NCBI GenBank assembly: GCA_018401955.1
Contig: JAGYJT010000002.1
Span: 91,723-155,722, forward strand
Length of the DNA stretch: 64,000 nt
Reading direction: 5' to 3'
Origin: Chitinophagales bacterium
GTDB lineage: Bacteria > Bacteroidota > Bacteroidia > Chitinophagales > CAIOSU01
Shown: piece by piece, positions 39,600 through 50,676 of the stretch
Numbering within the stretch: the first letter of the stretch is position 1
Layout: every line of letters begins with the position of its first letter
Notes under the pieces: generated by a model
The model's input: only the letters and a program-made list of their open reading frames with translations
Databases searched by the model: none
Told to the model about the DNA's origin: nothing
Program-made: the position numbers and the translations under genes

Positions 39600-39690
39600 A
39601 AATCAGTTTTTGGGTTCTTTATTATTCTAGCTTTATAAATATAAGCTAATTTTCTGTGACCAATAAAAATATCACTGGGTAAAAATAAGA

Positions 39691-42549
39691 TTAGATCTTA
39701 TCAAACTCAAACACAATGGAAACATAAGCCAATCTTCCTATTCTTGGGCCACCATAAGTTTGTGCTCTTTTGTTGTTAAATAGGTTAGTGGCACCTAATT
39801 TAAAGGTTGTGTACCATTTAGGTACGCGGTAGTTAATTTGAGCATCAACCATATCATAAGTTGGTATAAAGCCAGTAAACTGAGGGGAACCCTCAAACAA
39901 GAAACCTTGAATCCATTTATAATTGATATTAAAGCCCCAGTTTTTTATCGTAGCATTACCTATTTTCAGTACAATATCGCGGCCAGAGATACCTACGTTA
40001 AACTTATGTTCAGGCGTGTTAAAGGCTGGTATTATAGGGTCGTCAGAGCCTCTCCTATCAAGCCTGTTAAAGCTATAGTTACCTGTTAGTGCATAATACT
40101 TGCCAAAGCCATAGGTTACGCCAATTGAGAAACCTTGGGTGGTAACAACATCATTGGAGTTGGCAGAAACACGGTATGTTTGGAAACTTTGCAAAAGTCC
40201 AGATGCCTCGTCAAAATCAGTAGTAGCGCCAATTTGGAAACCTAAGAAATCTTGGTACCAACTAAAGTAGTAACTACCATCAATATAAACGCGCTTACCG
40301 ATGGTTCCACGATATCCAAACTCAATAGATTTAACTTTCTCCGGTCTTACGGCCCGTACATTATTATATACTAGGGTATCACGATTAAGCGTTTCGTAAT
40401 AATTAATCAGCGACTCTACCGTTGCCAATGAGTCAAAGCCATTTAGGTTACCCACCAACAAAGCACGACCTACATTATAATACAAGTATTGGTCTTGCAA
40501 CGTTGGGTTTCTAATGGCAGAAGAAAATGACATGCGAAGCGCATGATCACCTTTAACCTTATACACCACCGATGCTGCTGGCGATACAAGCACCTTAAAG
40601 TTTTGGTTTTTATCAACCCTAGCTGTACCCGTTAACACAAGCCTATCCTCAAGTAGTCTCTTTTCCAGCCCCAAATAGCTACCTACCTCCCAGTTGGTAA
40701 TTACGCGCCCAGCCGTGTCACTAAAAATAGTACCATCCGATTCTGGTTGGTAATAGCGAAAACTTCCTCCAACTGTTATATCCATCCACCAAGGGGTAAA
40801 CTTGTACTCACCTTGCACATGGGTTAGAGCAGACTTATCGTAGAACCTTGATCCTCCTTCAGAAAATGCAGTTCTAGATACAATTTCATTAAAAACAGAA
40901 TCAAATCGCTCCGTACCAGGCTCAAAGTAAGGTACATTATTACCTTGTGTAGGTGCGCCAATACTGTCGGCAAAATTTCTGGCCATGTTGTGCCATATAA
41001 TCATAGAGTCGTTGTACTGCTCCATGATAGCATTAGAAAGCGCAACAGCAGAATCCCTTGTTTCACCAAACCATAGCTGGGTGTATTGAGGGTCGGTTGG
41101 GTCAGGGTATCCTGGCAAATCCCTTACCAAACGCACAATGTTTTGACGATAGTAAGTTTCATAGTTTTGGTACCAGCTATTGTTGGTGCGTGCTGCATCT
41201 TGCAACAGCAGGGCCGTAAACACTGCATCGTAAGATTGTCCTGCATTTTCTCTTGTATGGTAAGCCCTAAAAAACCATTTACCTTCTTCTCTAATCTCCG
41301 CTTTCATTTGATGAAACTGGAAACCTTTGAGGCTGTACCTGTTATCGCCTTGATACACGGTAGTACCGGTACCAAAATTATAAGTAAGTATACTTTCTAT
41401 CTTAGGCGAGAGCTTAAAATGCAATGCTGTACCTGCTTTTATATTTTTACTACCATAATCAACTAGATCTATTTCTTCATAACCGGTGCGATGGATAATG
41501 CCTAAACCCGGTGTTTGCCTTTCTTGCAAAATAAAATTATTGGGGTCATTCGAGCCTCGCGAAACCCGCTCATCACCATAAATATTCACGGCATCATAAC
41601 CACTCCAGTTACTGGCATTAGTTTGCGATTGCTCAGTTGGCTCATAGTTTGTGGCTTCCCAATCATCAGCTCGCAGATAAGAAAAATTTACTTTGAATGC
41701 GAAAAGGTCTTCACCTTTTTTGTTTTGAAAAGACCTAGCATAACGCACAGCACCCTCAAACATATTGCGCTCGCCGCCCTTTACCAATAAACTCAAGCCG
41801 CGGTGCAGAAACGGGTTTTTGGTTTGCATATTGATAACGCCATTAAAGGCGTTGGGACCATATAAGGCAGAGCTTGCACCTACTACCAAATCAACCTTTT
41901 GAATGTCTAACTCTGATGAGCCAACAAAGTTGCCTAAAGAAAAGTTAAGCCCCGGTGCTTGGTTATCGGCTCCATCCATCAACTGCAATGAGCGCACGGG
42001 GCGGGTACTATTAAACCCGCGGGTATTGATTACCACAAAACCAAAAGATGCTGTTGTAACATCTACACCCTTTAAGCTACCCAGGCCATTGTAAAAACTA
42101 GATGCTGGTGTTTCTTTAATAGCAGCAAGATTCATCGACTCAACCGTAAGGGGCTCTTCTAACTGCTTTTCTGATATACGGCTAGCGGTAATCTCTACAC
42201 CTTCAACCTTTATGGCATCGGTTTCAAGGGTAATTTTAAAATTCTTGTTAACGTTATCAGCAGTTACTTGAACCTCTTTGGTTGTATAGCCCAAGTAAGA
42301 TACTTCAAGGGTAAGAGGCAGTTCTCGCCCGCCCAAGTCAAGCTCAAAGTTTCCATCAAAGTCAGTAGTATTTCCTACCGTGGTACCTTTAACAACAATG
42401 GCAACCCCAATTATCACCTCCTTACTTTCAGCATCTACCACACTACCCTTTATAGTTTGTGCAACTGCCGTATTTACACTAAACAATAACAAAATGGATA
42501 TTGAAAGGGCAATAACAAATTTGGGTAAAACAACAGTCTTTCCAAGCAT
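39691..42549 (-). CDS. TonB-dependent receptor with carboxypeptidase-regulatory-like domain
   Basis: A 952-residue outer membrane receptor. After a signal peptide (ALSISILLLFSVNTAVAQ) comes a CarboxypepD_reg-like domain (TIKGSVVDAESKEVIIGVAI, NTTDFDGNFELDLGG), a plug domain (RGFNSTRPVRSLQLMDGADN, ASSALYGPNAFNGVINMQTK) and a 22-strand barrel ending in an aromatic-rich strand (RLAYVSIVFEFDKI). No SusD partner follows, so it is not a typical SusC pair; the ligand is unknown. Upstream it faces the start of the phosphorelay region. Confidence 0.92.
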   Translation of the reverse strand: MLGKTVVLPKFVIALSISILLLFSVNTAVAQTIKGSVVDAESKEVIIGVAIVVKGTTVGNTTDFDGNFELDLGGRELPLTLEVSYLGYTTKEVQVTADNVNKNFKITLETDAIKVEGVEITASRISEKQLEEPLTVESMNLAAIKETPASSFYNGLGSLKGVDVTTASFGFVVINTRGFNSTRPVRSLQLMDGADNQAPGLNFSLGNFVGSSELDIQKVDLVVGASSALYGPNAFNGVINMQTKNPFLHRGLSLLVKGGERNMFEGAVRYARSFQNKKGEDLFAFKVNFSYLRADDWEATNYEPTEQSQTNASNWSGYDAVNIYGDERVSRGSNDPNNFILQERQTPGLGIIHRTGYEEIDLVDYGSKNIKAGTALHFKLSPKIESILTYNFGTGTTVYQGDNRYSLKGFQFHQMKAEIREEGKWFFRAYHTRENAGQSYDAVFTALLLQDAARTNNSWYQNYETYYRQNIVRLVRDLPGYPDPTDPQYTQLWFGETRDSAVALSNAIMEQYNDSMIIWHNMARNFADSIGAPTQGNNVPYFEPGTERFDSVFNEIVSRTAFSEGGSRFYDKSALTHVQGEYKFTPWWMDITVGGSFRYYQPESDGTIFSDTAGRVITNWEVGSYLGLEKRLLEDRLVLTGTARVDKNQNFKVLVSPAASVVYKVKGDHALRMSFSSAIRNPTLQDQYLYYNVGRALLVGNLNGFDSLATVESLINYYETLNRDTLVYNNVRAVRPEKVKSIEFGYRGTIGKRVYIDGSYYFSWYQDFLGFQIGATTDFDEASGLLQSFQTYRVSANSNDVVTTQGFSIGVTYGFGKYYALTGNYSFNRLDRRGSDDPIIPAFNTPEHKFNVGISGRDIVLKIGNATIKNWGFNINYKWIQGFLFEGSPQFTGFIPTYDMVDAQINYRVPKWYTTFKLGATNLFNNKRAQTYGGPRIGRLAYVSIVFEFDKI

Positions 42550-42790
42550 AGCGGCCTCGTTTGTGATTATATCTAACTCTTGTTGGTAAAGAAAAACAGA
42601 TTTTCGTTAATAAAAAAATACCTAACCTATTTATAAACCTAGGTTCTAAAATAACGAAAAATTAAACCTCCTTTATTTTTGCTTAACAACAAAAACTGGT
42701 TACATCAAGTTGTTTGGCACGTAGCAAATCAGTGCAAATTGATGTATTTATATTATATTTACCACTCGCTTAAAGCCGCAGCCAGTGAAG

Positions 42791-44044
42791 ATGTCCATTA
42801 ATTTTTTATTACTTAGTTTACTCTCATTGCAGTTATGCTTTGCGCAAACCGCAGATACTTATTTAAAGAGTAATTTGGAGGAGCTTCATCAAAAGTTAGA
42901 TGAGTTTATTACCAATAGTCCAAATAATCAAAAGCTAGAGCGCCTAGCACAAACCCACTATTGGTTGCATGCGCTAGCTGCTTATAGCAATATGGGCACT
43001 TTAAGTATTTACGAGCCTATGGGTCAACTAAGCGATGAAGAAAAAGCTGCATTTGACTCGTTAACCGCGCACATAACTGCATTTGTTACATCACCTAGCG
43101 CAGACCATGAGCCTCAGCAAAAATCTCAGCAGTTTGTGAACGGCTTGAAAGTACTGAAAAAGCAATTTATTGTTGATTTCCCTAAGCCACTTTACTATTT
43201 TATCGATAAAAATGAACAGTTAAGTGTGACATTTTCAGGGGAGTTTCCGGTGTTGTTACAAGATACATCTGAGGTGTATTTATATACAGACAACCACAAA
43301 GTGGGATACTCAAGCGCTACGGACACCACTATTACCTTTACTTTTACCGCAGCGCAGCTTGGGCTTGACAGCGCTAAACCGCTTGCCACTACCAACATTA
43401 AGTTACAGTTAGTTGGGCAGCTGGGTAGAAAAGTAAACCCTAAAAAGCAATTTACCGCTACGTACGATTTTTATGCATTATCGTTACCTGCATCGCCCGG
43501 AAAGCTTACCATAACTCAAAGCAGCACCGCTAGTAATATTGAAAAGCAAACCAAGTGCACCCGTACCTTTCTACTAAATGGCAGCAAAGGCAACTTGGTA
43601 GAGAAACAATGCTTGCCCAGCCATGAGGGCTGGAGTATTGTGCCCGAATCGGTTACTTTGGTTGTTGAGTCATCAAAGGGCACTAAAAACCGCGACTGGA
43701 GCTATCGTAAAACCAACGCTAGCGGAAAATATTGCTATACCGCCGAGGTGTTTTACAACAGCTCTGGCCCAAGTGGCAAACTTGAGTACCATTTAAAGTA
43801 TGATATTAAAAGAAGCACTACCGAAGAAATGACCAATACCAAAGAACTACTGCTTGGTTGGGGAGAAGTTAAACAAGAGCAATTTGATACACCGGTAGCC
43901 CAAATTGTGTTTACTGATTTTATGGGAACTCAAAATATAATTACTGATGGCAGTTTCCAATCTTTTTGGTTGCAACTAAAACAAGAGAATAATAGCATAG
44001 CCATAAAAACCCCAGATATTACAACGCTTAATACCCAACCTTGA
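42791..44044 (+). CDS. secreted protein of unknown function preceding a sensor kinase
   Basis: About 417 residues with a clear signal peptide (MSINFLLLSLLSLQLCFAQ). No domain was recognised. The first 150 residues look helical; the remainder alternates like beta-sandwich domains (LSVTFSGEFPVLLQDTSEVY, ITFTFTAAQLGLDSAK). GTG 42785 two codons upstream is an alternative start. Its TGA overlaps the earliest start (TTG 44041) of the propeller kinase gene, so the two are probably coupled and the protein may be an extracytoplasmic partner of that kinase. This is inference from context only. Confidence 0.7.
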   Translation: MSINFLLLSLLSLQLCFAQTADTYLKSNLEELHQKLDEFITNSPNNQKLERLAQTHYWLHALAAYSNMGTLSIYEPMGQLSDEEKAAFDSLTAHITAFVTSPSADHEPQQKSQQFVNGLKVLKKQFIVDFPKPLYYFIDKNEQLSVTFSGEFPVLLQDTSEVYLYTDNHKVGYSSATDTTITFTFTAAQLGLDSAKPLATTNIKLQLVGQLGRKVNPKKQFTATYDFYALSLPASPGKLTITQSSTASNIEKQTKCTRTFLLNGSKGNLVEKQCLPSHEGWSIVPESVTLVVESSKGTKNRDWSYRKTNASGKYCYTAEVFYNSSGPSGKLEYHLKYDIKRSTTEEMTNTKELLLGWGEVKQEQFDTPVAQIVFTDFMGTQNIITDGSFQSFWLQLKQENNSIAIKTPDITTLNTQP

Positions 44045-44058
44045 ACCACTTGAGTAAG

Positions 44059-47000
44059 ATGGCAAAATCGATTACCATATTTATCATTGCTTTGGCCTTT
44101 TTAATGCCAACCTTTAAGTTACTCGGTGAAAACCCTAGGGAAATTGCCTATCCGATAATGAGGGTATATGCCGATAAAGAGTACAAAAGCAGCAAACGCA
44201 ACTATGCAATTGCTAGCGATAATAGGGGTTTGATATACGTTGGTAATGAAAACGGCATTTTAGAGTTTGATGGTAGCAGATGGCGAAATATTTCGGTGCC
44301 CGTAGGTGCCGTAGTAAGAGCGCTTGCGGCTGACAAGAATGGCAGAATATATGTTGGCCTTGATGGCGGTTTTGGCTATTTATCTCCAGACTCAATAGGC
44401 GACATGATTTACAGCTCCCTATCAGATGAGATAGCGCGCGAAGGCCTTGGAAGTTTTTTAAATGTTTTTGCAACTAAAAACGGAGTTTATTTCGTTTCGC
44501 TAAACCGAGTGATAATCTATAAAGATGGTAAGCTCGAAGAACCTGAGCTACCCGACCAATTACTCAGAAATCCTGCATTTTTCGTAAATGGCAAACTTTA
44601 CCTTACTATAGCAAACTACGGCCTATCTACCTTAAATGGAAACAGTTTCAGCTCAGTGTTTGGCGAAAAATACAATGATTGGGTAAACGAAGGTATCATC
44701 TCGGTGCTACCAATAGCTGATGGCAAGTTACTAATAGCTCGTAAATTTGACGGACTAATGATTTGGGACGGTACCGAGCTTTCCCCGTTTAAGACCGATG
44801 TAGATATATATCTTAAAGAAAATCTTGTATCCAATGCAATAGTGCTGCCCAATGGTAATATTTGCTTGAGTACTTTGCGCGGAGGCATTGTAATTATTAA
44901 ACCCAACGGCCAAATAGAGAAGATACTAAACCGGGAAAGTGGCCTGCCAGATAACACCATAAATGCCGTCCATCTTGATCATCAGCAAGGGCTATGGCTG
45001 GCAACGGATAACGGGATGGTTCGCGTATCGCTATACTCACCAGTCTATTTATTTTCTGATCGCTCTGGATTGCAAGGCAATGTAAATAGCATTGTAAGGC
45101 ACAATAACATTCTGTATGTGTCTACCACCCAAGGAATTTACTACCTTAAAGATGTAACAAGTGCAGACCTGAAGAAAAGCTACTTTAAATACCACTCAAC
45201 CTTTACTGATATTCCAGGTTTCTATACTGATTTTCATGATATGATTTCGACCCCACGAGGTTTGCTGGTAGCTACTGCCGATGGGGTTTACAATCTTAGA
45301 AACAACATACCTAACCGGGTAATAAGGCCTACAACCAATTTTTTAGTTTCGCACCCTACCGACTCAAACATTGTATTTGCGGGCCTTAATGACAGCTTGG
45401 TGGCTTTATATAACATCAACGGAAATTGGGCATACCATCCTAGCTTTAAATCTGTACCGGGTGCATTTACATCGCTAGTGGCAAAAGATGATGGTATATG
45501 GGCGGCAACCCAAAACAATGGTTTGATGTTTATGTCATTAAGCCCCAATGATTTAACACAAGTTAATGTGCAATACTTTACCATTAACCAAGGGTTGCCA
45601 TCAAATAGCCAAAACAAGTTGTTTTTAATGAACGGTAGCTTGTTAGTGTCCACGGTAAAAGGGGTTTATCAATTCAACGAGAAAAGTGCAACCTTTTATC
45701 AATCAGGCGTATTTGGCAGTGACTTTAAGGAAAAAGGCAAACGCTTAATAGCAATGATGAATCTGTCAGACTCTGCATACTTTGTTATCAGTAACATTGA
45801 CAAAGGTATAGCTAAAACTAATGGCAGTGGTGCATATGAGATAAGCACGCGAGCATTTAACAATTTAGCCGACCGCTCATACAATACTATTTTCAGGGAT
45901 AATGATGGACAAATATGGCTTGGAGGCAACCAAGGGCTGATGCGCATAGCCAGCGAAAATATGGCCGAAGGAGATAAAGACTTTCAATGCCTTATAAGAA
46001 AGGTGCAGCTTGGCGAAGGCGGGCTAGTGTTTGATGGCACTTATTATGATGAAAATGGCTATCCAAGCCTTATTCAATCCGAATCTCTGATACCGAAATT
46101 ATCATACAAAAACAATGCTCTTAGGTTTGAATATGGTGCTACCAGCTACGATTTTCCGGAGTTTACGGAGTTTCAATATCAATTGGTAAGCTTTGATGAC
46201 GATTGGTCTGAATGGACTACCGATACTAGAAAAGACTACACCAACTTACCAGAAGGCAGTTATACCTTTAAGGTTCGTGCCCGTAATGCATTTGATTACG
46301 TAGGCTTCGAAAACGAATATCAATTTAGCATTACACCTCCATGGTATCGCACTTGGTGGGCATATTCAGGTGTGATTGTGCTAATAGGTTTAATGGTTTA
46401 TGCTATTATTTTTATTCGCTCGCGACAACTGCGCGTTGAAAAGCGTAAACTTGAAGAGCAGGTAAATGAGCGCACCGCCGAGCTAAAAGAGTCGCAAGGT
46501 AGATTGATTGAGCAGCAAAAACTTGCCTCTCTAGGCCAACTAACTGCCGGTATCGCTCATGAGATAAAAAACCCTCTAAACTTTGTGAACAACTTTGCGG
46601 AGCTGTCAGAAGAGCTGGTAGATGAGCTTCAAGAAGAAATTGTGAAACAAAAAATTGATGATTCGGAGCTTGAATACATGAAAGAAATATTAGGTGATTT
46701 GCGCCACAATGTTCAAAAAATAAATGAGCATGGCAAACGGGCTGATGGTATTGTGAAAGGTATGCTCATGCACTCGCGTAACCAAAGCGGGGAAAAGGAA
46801 AGTGTAGACCTGAACAAATTAGTTGAAGAGAACGTTAATTTAGCATACCATGGTTTGCGCAGTAAGCAGCAAAGTTTAACCGTACAGTTTGAAAAACATT
46901 ACGACAGTAATATGCCAAATGTACAGTTAGTTACCCAAGATTTATCTAGAGTAATCTTGAACATTGCCAATAATGCTATTTATGCTTCGTTCAAGAAAAA

Positions 47001-47280
47001 AGGGCTGGCGGGAGATGATTTTGTGCCCAAAGTGGAAATTACTACCAGAGTAGATGGAAAATTTGCAACCATCTCAATCCGCGACAATGGTACTGGTATT
47101 TCGGAGGAAAACCTTTCGAAAATCTTTAACCCATTTTTTACCACTAAACCCACGGGAGAAGGAACAGGGTTGGGCCTATCAATAAGTTATGACATTGTAG
47201 TTAAAGGACATGATGGAAGACTGAAAGCAGATAGTAAACTTGGGGAGTACACGGAGTTTATTATTAGCTTACCGATATAA
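44059..47280 (+). CDS. two-component propeller sensor histidine kinase
   Basis: About 1073 residues. A signal or anchor segment ([18 protein letters not shown]) is followed by a long periplasmic beta-propeller of Reg_prop repeats ([40 protein letters not shown]), a Y_Y_Y domain ([20 protein letters not shown]), one membrane helix ([16 protein letters not shown]), a coiled coil, and a HisKA region with phospho-His in [12 protein letters not shown] (about residue 834). The HATPase domain has N box [13 protein letters not shown]1 RDNGTGIS and G2 GEGTGLGLS. Unlike HTCS proteins it lacks a fused receiver and AraC domain; receivers are encoded downstream. TTG 44041 is the alternative start. Confidence 0.88.
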   Translation: MAKSITIFIIALAFLMPTFKLLGENPREIAYPIMRVYADKEYKSSKRNYAIASDNRGLIYVGNENGILEFDGSRWRNISVPVGAVVRALAADKNGRIYVGLDGGFGYLSPDSIGDMIYSSLSDEIAREGLGSFLNVFATKNGVYFVSLNRVIIYKDGKLEEPELPDQLLRNPAFFVNGKLYLTIANYGLSTLNGNSFSSVFGEKYNDWVNEGIISVLPIADGKLLIARKFDGLMIWDGTELSPFKTDVDIYLKENLVSNAIVLPNGNICLSTLRGGIVIIKPNGQIEKILNRESGLPDNTINAVHLDHQQGLWLATDNGMVRVSLYSPVYLFSDRSGLQGNVNSIVRHNNILYVSTTQGIYYLKDVTSADLKKSYFKYHSTFTDIPGFYTDFHDMISTPRGLLVATADGVYNLRNNIPNRVIRPTTNFLVSHPTDSNIVFAGLNDSLVALYNINGNWAYHPSFKSVPGAFTSLVAKDDGIWAATQNNGLMFMSLSPNDLTQVNVQYFTINQGLPSNSQNKLFLMNGSLLVSTVKGVYQFNEKSATFYQSGVFGSDFKEKGKRLIAMMNLSDSAYFVISNIDKGIAKTNGSGAYEISTRAFNNLADRSYNTIFRDNDGQIWLGGNQGLMRIASENMAEGDKDFQCLIRKVQLGEGGLVFDGTYYDENGYPSLIQSESLIPKLSYKNNALRFEYGATSYDFPEFTEFQYQLVSFDDDWSEWTTDTRKDYTNLPEGSYTFKVRARNAFDYVGFENEYQFSITPPWYRTWWAYSGVIVLIGLMVYAIIFIRSRQLRVEKRKLEEQVNERTAELKESQGRLIEQQKLASLGQLTAGIAHEIKNPLNFVNNFAELSEELVDELQEEIVKQKIDDSELEYMKEILGDLRHNVQKINEHGKRADGIVKGMLMHSRNQSGEKESVDLNKLVEENVNLAYHGLRSKQQSLTVQFEKHYDSNMPNVQLVTQDLSRVILNIANNAIYASFKKKGLAGDDFVPKVEITTRVDGKFATISIRDNGTGISEENLSKIFNPFFTTKPTGEGTGLGLSISYDIVVKGHDGRLKADSKLGEYTEFIISLPI

Positions 47281-47350
47281 AACCACCCAACATTAGGTAG
47301 TTGTAAATGAAATAAGCTTTATTTGTGCCAACATAAAACTTGATAAAGAG

Positions 47351-47725
47351 ATGAAAATTCTGGTAGTGGATGACGAACGAGACGTAGAGGCACTATTTCG
47401 CCAGCGATTTCGCAAGGAGCTCAGGGCCGGAGAAGTGGATTTTAAATTCGTTTTTTCTGCTGAAGAAGCATTGGACTATTTGCGTCAGCTTAGCCCATTT
47501 AATTTGGTGCTGGTGCTGTCTGACATAAATATGCCTGGAATGACAGGATTAGATTTGCTTAAAATTATAAAAGAACAGTTTCCGCATCTTCAAGTGTTTA
47601 TGATATCAGCCTATGGTGACGACGAAAACCATAAAACCGCCCAGAGCTATGGTGCCGATGATTTTGTGACCAAGCCAGTTGACTTTACCCATTTAAAGAA
47701 TAAAATACTTTCTATTCGTAAATGA
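47351..47725 (+). CDS. single-domain response regulator
   Basis: A 124-residue stand-alone receiver with the acidic pair Asp7-Asp8 (ILVVDDERD), phospho-acceptor Asp58 (VLSDINMPGMTG), the Ser of FMISAYGD and Lys of FVTKPVDF. It has no output domain, so it likely passes phosphate on or acts by protein contact. It overlaps the hybrid kinase gene by 4 bases. Confidence 0.92.
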   Translation: MKILVVDDERDVEALFRQRFRKELRAGEVDFKFVFSAEEALDYLRQLSPFNLVLVLSDINMPGMTGLDLLKIIKEQFPHLQVFMISAYGDDENHKTAQSYGADDFVTKPVDFTHLKNKILSIRK

Positions 47726-49746
47726 ACACACTACCGCCGGCCAAAGTATTGCTCGTAGATGATGAGCCAGACGCAGAAGATCTTTTTAAGCAACGATTTA
47801 GACGAAAGATAAGGCAAGGAGAAATGGAGTTATTTTATGCTCCTAATGGCGTAGCAGCCCTGCAAATGTTGAGTACCAACCAAGATATTGATGTTGTTAT
47901 TACCGACATCAACATGCCTGAAATGGACGGGCTTACCTTACTGCGTAAGGTAAAAGAAAGAAACTTACCTGCTAGAATAATAGTAATGTCGGCCTACGGT
48001 GACATGGACAATATACGGGCCGCCATGAATAGTGGAGCATTTGACTTTATTACGAAACCTGTTGATTTTCATGACCTTGAACTCACACTTGCCAAAACAC
48101 TGGAAGAGGTAAGCCTGATTAAGGATGGCATGAACGCCAAAACCCAGCTGGTGGGTGCTGAAGAGGCCCGCGAGAGGGCTGAGCAAAGCCGTAAGTTTAA
48201 AGAGCAATTTTTGGCCAATATGAGCCACGAAATACGCACACCTATGAATGCGGTTGTGGGTATGACCAATTTGCTACTAAAAACAGATACAAGCCCACAA
48301 CAACTTAAATACCTAAAGGCCATTAAGCAGTCTGCAGATAACCTTATCGTTATCATTAACGACATATTGGACTTAAGCAAAATTGAAGCAGGAAGATTAG
48401 AGTTTGAATCTGTAGACTTTTCGCTCTCAAAAACTATTGAAGGTGTAGTAGACACCATCCAATTTAAAACAGACGAAAAAGGTCTGTACTTAAATACCAC
48501 TATAGACGACAGCTTGCCAGCAATAATAGTAGGTGACCCTGTGCGCCTAAACCAAATACTGCTAAACTTAGCCAGCAATGCTGTAAAGTTTACCGAAACT
48601 GGTGGAATAACTATGAACGTAGAAAAAGGCGAAACGAAAGAAGGCTTAATTAGCATTAAGTTTAGCGTAACAGATACAGGAATAGGTATACCCGAGGATA
48701 GATTGGATGCCATATTTGAAAGCTTTTCTCAGGCAGACAGTACCACCACCCGCAAGTTTGGCGGCACCGGCTTAGGGCTAACCATAAGCAAACAACTTGT
48801 TGAACTGCAAGGAGGCCATATAGGCGTGAGCAGTATAGTAGGCGAAGGCACTACCTTCTTTTTTGAGCTACCGTTTAGCGAAGGGGTATCAAATGACTTA
48901 AGCATTGCTCATGAAAAACGCGCTAGTTTCTCGGGCAAGGGTATTAAAATATTGCTAGCTGAGGATAATGCATTTAACCAAATTGTAGCACAAGACACTT
49001 TGGAAAGCATGTTTGAGGGCATAGTAATTGATGTAGCAGAGAATGGACAAATAGCATTAGAAAAGGTAAAGCAGGAAAACTACAAACTGGTGCTTATGGA
49101 CCTTAACATGCCCATTATGAGTGGCTTAGAGGCTACAAGGGCAATAAGAATGCTTGATGAGCCTAAGGGTAAAACTTTAATAATGGCCATGACGGCTAGT
49201 GCTACCCAAGAGGCAATACAGGAGTGTATTGATGCAGGTATGAACGATTACATTTCCAAACCCTTTGTACCAGAAGAGTTAGAAGAAAAAATAACCAATT
49301 TGATTAGTGATGCCCCTGTTGACGCTGAAGCTACTGCTAAAATAGAGCCAAATGAGGCACTGAAGATATTGGTGGTTGATGATAATGACTTTAACCAAAT
49401 GGTTGCGCAAGACACATTGAACACTTTGTTTCCAAGTGCAAAAATTGATGAAGCGCTAAATGGTAAAATTGCATGCGATATGGTATCAACCAGCCATTAT
49501 GACCTGGTGCTTATGGATATTAATATGCCAGTAATGAGCGGTCATGAGGCCACACGATATATAAGAACCCAATTGCCAGCTGATTACAACACCGTGCCTA
49601 TAATGGCAATTACTGCCAACGTTGAGAATATTGAAGTTGAAAAATGTTTAGAATCAGGCATGAATGATTATATTAGCAAGCCATTTGACCCTGATGTGCT
49701 GAAACAAAAAATACTTCGGCTAACCAGTAAAACGGAGCCAGCATAA
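47722..49746 (+). CDS. hybrid histidine kinase REC-HisKA-HATPase-REC-REC
   Basis: A 674-residue soluble protein with no membrane segment. The first receiver is at about residues 8-125 (VVITDINMPEMDGLTLL), HisKA at 155-225 with His169 in NMSHEIRTPMNAVVG, HATPase to about 400 (LILNLASNAVKFT-like, DTGIGIPEDRL, GGTGLGLTISKQL), then receiver two (VLMDLNMPIMSGLEAT) and receiver three (VLMDINMPVMSGHEAT). The leading receiver suggests input from the upstream kinase; the trailing two feed the HPt encoded next. Confidence 0.93.
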   Translation: MNTLPPAKVLLVDDEPDAEDLFKQRFRRKIRQGEMELFYAPNGVAALQMLSTNQDIDVVITDINMPEMDGLTLLRKVKERNLPARIIVMSAYGDMDNIRAAMNSGAFDFITKPVDFHDLELTLAKTLEEVSLIKDGMNAKTQLVGAEEARERAEQSRKFKEQFLANMSHEIRTPMNAVVGMTNLLLKTDTSPQQLKYLKAIKQSADNLIVIINDILDLSKIEAGRLEFESVDFSLSKTIEGVVDTIQFKTDEKGLYLNTTIDDSLPAIIVGDPVRLNQILLNLASNAVKFTETGGITMNVEKGETKEGLISIKFSVTDTGIGIPEDRLDAIFESFSQADSTTTRKFGGTGLGLTISKQLVELQGGHIGVSSIVGEGTTFFFELPFSEGVSNDLSIAHEKRASFSGKGIKILLAEDNAFNQIVAQDTLESMFEGIVIDVAENGQIALEKVKQENYKLVLMDLNMPIMSGLEATRAIRMLDEPKGKTLIMAMTASATQEAIQECIDAGMNDYISKPFVPEELEEKITNLISDAPVDAEATAKIEPNEALKILVVDDNDFNQMVAQDTLNTLFPSAKIDEALNGKIACDMVSTSHYDLVLMDINMPVMSGHEATRYIRTQLPADYNTVPIMAITANVENIEVEKCLESGMNDYISKPFDPDVLKQKILRLTSKTEPA

Positions 49747-49755
49747 AATTAAAAT

Positions 49756-50106
49756 ATGAGCGACAAGGTTACAGATCTTACATTTCTAGGTAGTTTTACC
49801 GGAAACGATACGCAAAAGATTAAAAGATACGTTCAGATGTTTTTGGACAGGGCTCCTGAGCAGGTTGAAGAAATAAGAACCAGCCTTGGTACCGGCGATT
49901 ATGCGCAACTTAAAGGGGCAGCTCATTCTTTAAAACCTCAGTTAACGTATATGGGTATTAAGAGTATGGAACAAGAAATAAGGGACATTGAAGAGTTTAG
50001 CGGCTCTGGCTCTAATTTAGATGCGCTTCCTCCATTGGTGGAAAAATTAGAAGTTACCCTAAAGCAAGCATTTATTGAACTACAAGACTATATTAACACT
50101 CACTAA
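49756..50106 (+). CDS. HPt-domain phosphotransfer protein
   Basis: A 116-residue four-helix HPt protein. The phosphorylatable His57 lies in KGAAHSLKPQLTYMG. It starts 9 bases after the hybrid kinase and should shuttle phosphate between its receivers and the receiver encoded next. Confidence 0.9.
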   Translation: MSDKVTDLTFLGSFTGNDTQKIKRYVQMFLDRAPEQVEEIRTSLGTGDYAQLKGAAHSLKPQLTYMGIKSMEQEIRDIEEFSGSGSNLDALPPLVEKLEVTLKQAFIELQDYINTH

Positions 50107-50131
50107 CCACAGAAATAATAATATTTAAGCC

Positions 50132-50659
50132 ATGGCAGACTCAAACGCGCGCAAAATATTTTTGGTAGATGATGACCCTATGCATTTGCAAATGCTGAAA
50201 GACCATTTATCAAGCAAACTTAACGTTGATATCACCACATTCTCAACTGGTGAAGATTGCCTCGCCAATCTTGATAAAAAACCAGATGCCATTATTTTAG
50301 ATTATTACCTTAACAGCGTTGAAAAAAACGCTGCCAACGGTATTGAAATACTAAAGAAAATCAAAGCCACTTCACCTGAAACAGAGGTGGTAATGCTTTC
50401 AGGCCAGGAGAAAATTGATATAGCTGTAGAGACCATGGCCAGTGGTGCTTTTGATTACGTTATCAAAAACGAAAGCTCTTTTTTACGCACGGAAAACAAG
50501 CTTGTGAACGTGTTTAAGCACAAAAAGCTTGAAGACAACGTTAAGCTATACAAAAAAGGTATTATTGCAATGGCAATAGTAGTAGTAATAGTGATAATAA
50601 CTTCTATTATTTTGGTACAAACTGGTATAGCAACAGAAGACCCTAGTGTATCATTTTAA
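50132..50659 (+). CDS. response regulator with C-terminal membrane anchor
   Basis: 175 residues. An N-terminal receiver (IFLVDDDPMHLQ, phospho-acceptor Asp57 in IILDYYLN, Ser90 in VVMLSGQE, Lys112 in YVIKNE) is followed by a charged linker and a single hydrophobic helix at about residues 143-165 (AMAIVVVIVIITSIILV) with a short acidic tail. No DNA-binding or enzymatic output is present. A tail-anchored receiver is unusual and could recruit the phosphorelay or report at the membrane. Last of the five signalling genes. Confidence 0.85.
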   Translation: MADSNARKIFLVDDDPMHLQMLKDHLSSKLNVDITTFSTGEDCLANLDKKPDAIILDYYLNSVEKNAANGIEILKKIKATSPETEVVMLSGQEKIDIAVETMASGAFDYVIKNESSFLRTENKLVNVFKHKKLEDNVKLYKKGIIAMAIVVVIVIITSIILVQTGIATEDPSVSF

Positions 50660-50676
50660 TAAAAGTATTTTCTACC

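Noticed and set aside
42791-50659. Interpretation of the kinase as a classical HTCS
   Set aside because: HTCS proteins carry receiver and AraC domains on the same chain; this kinase ends with its HATPase domain.
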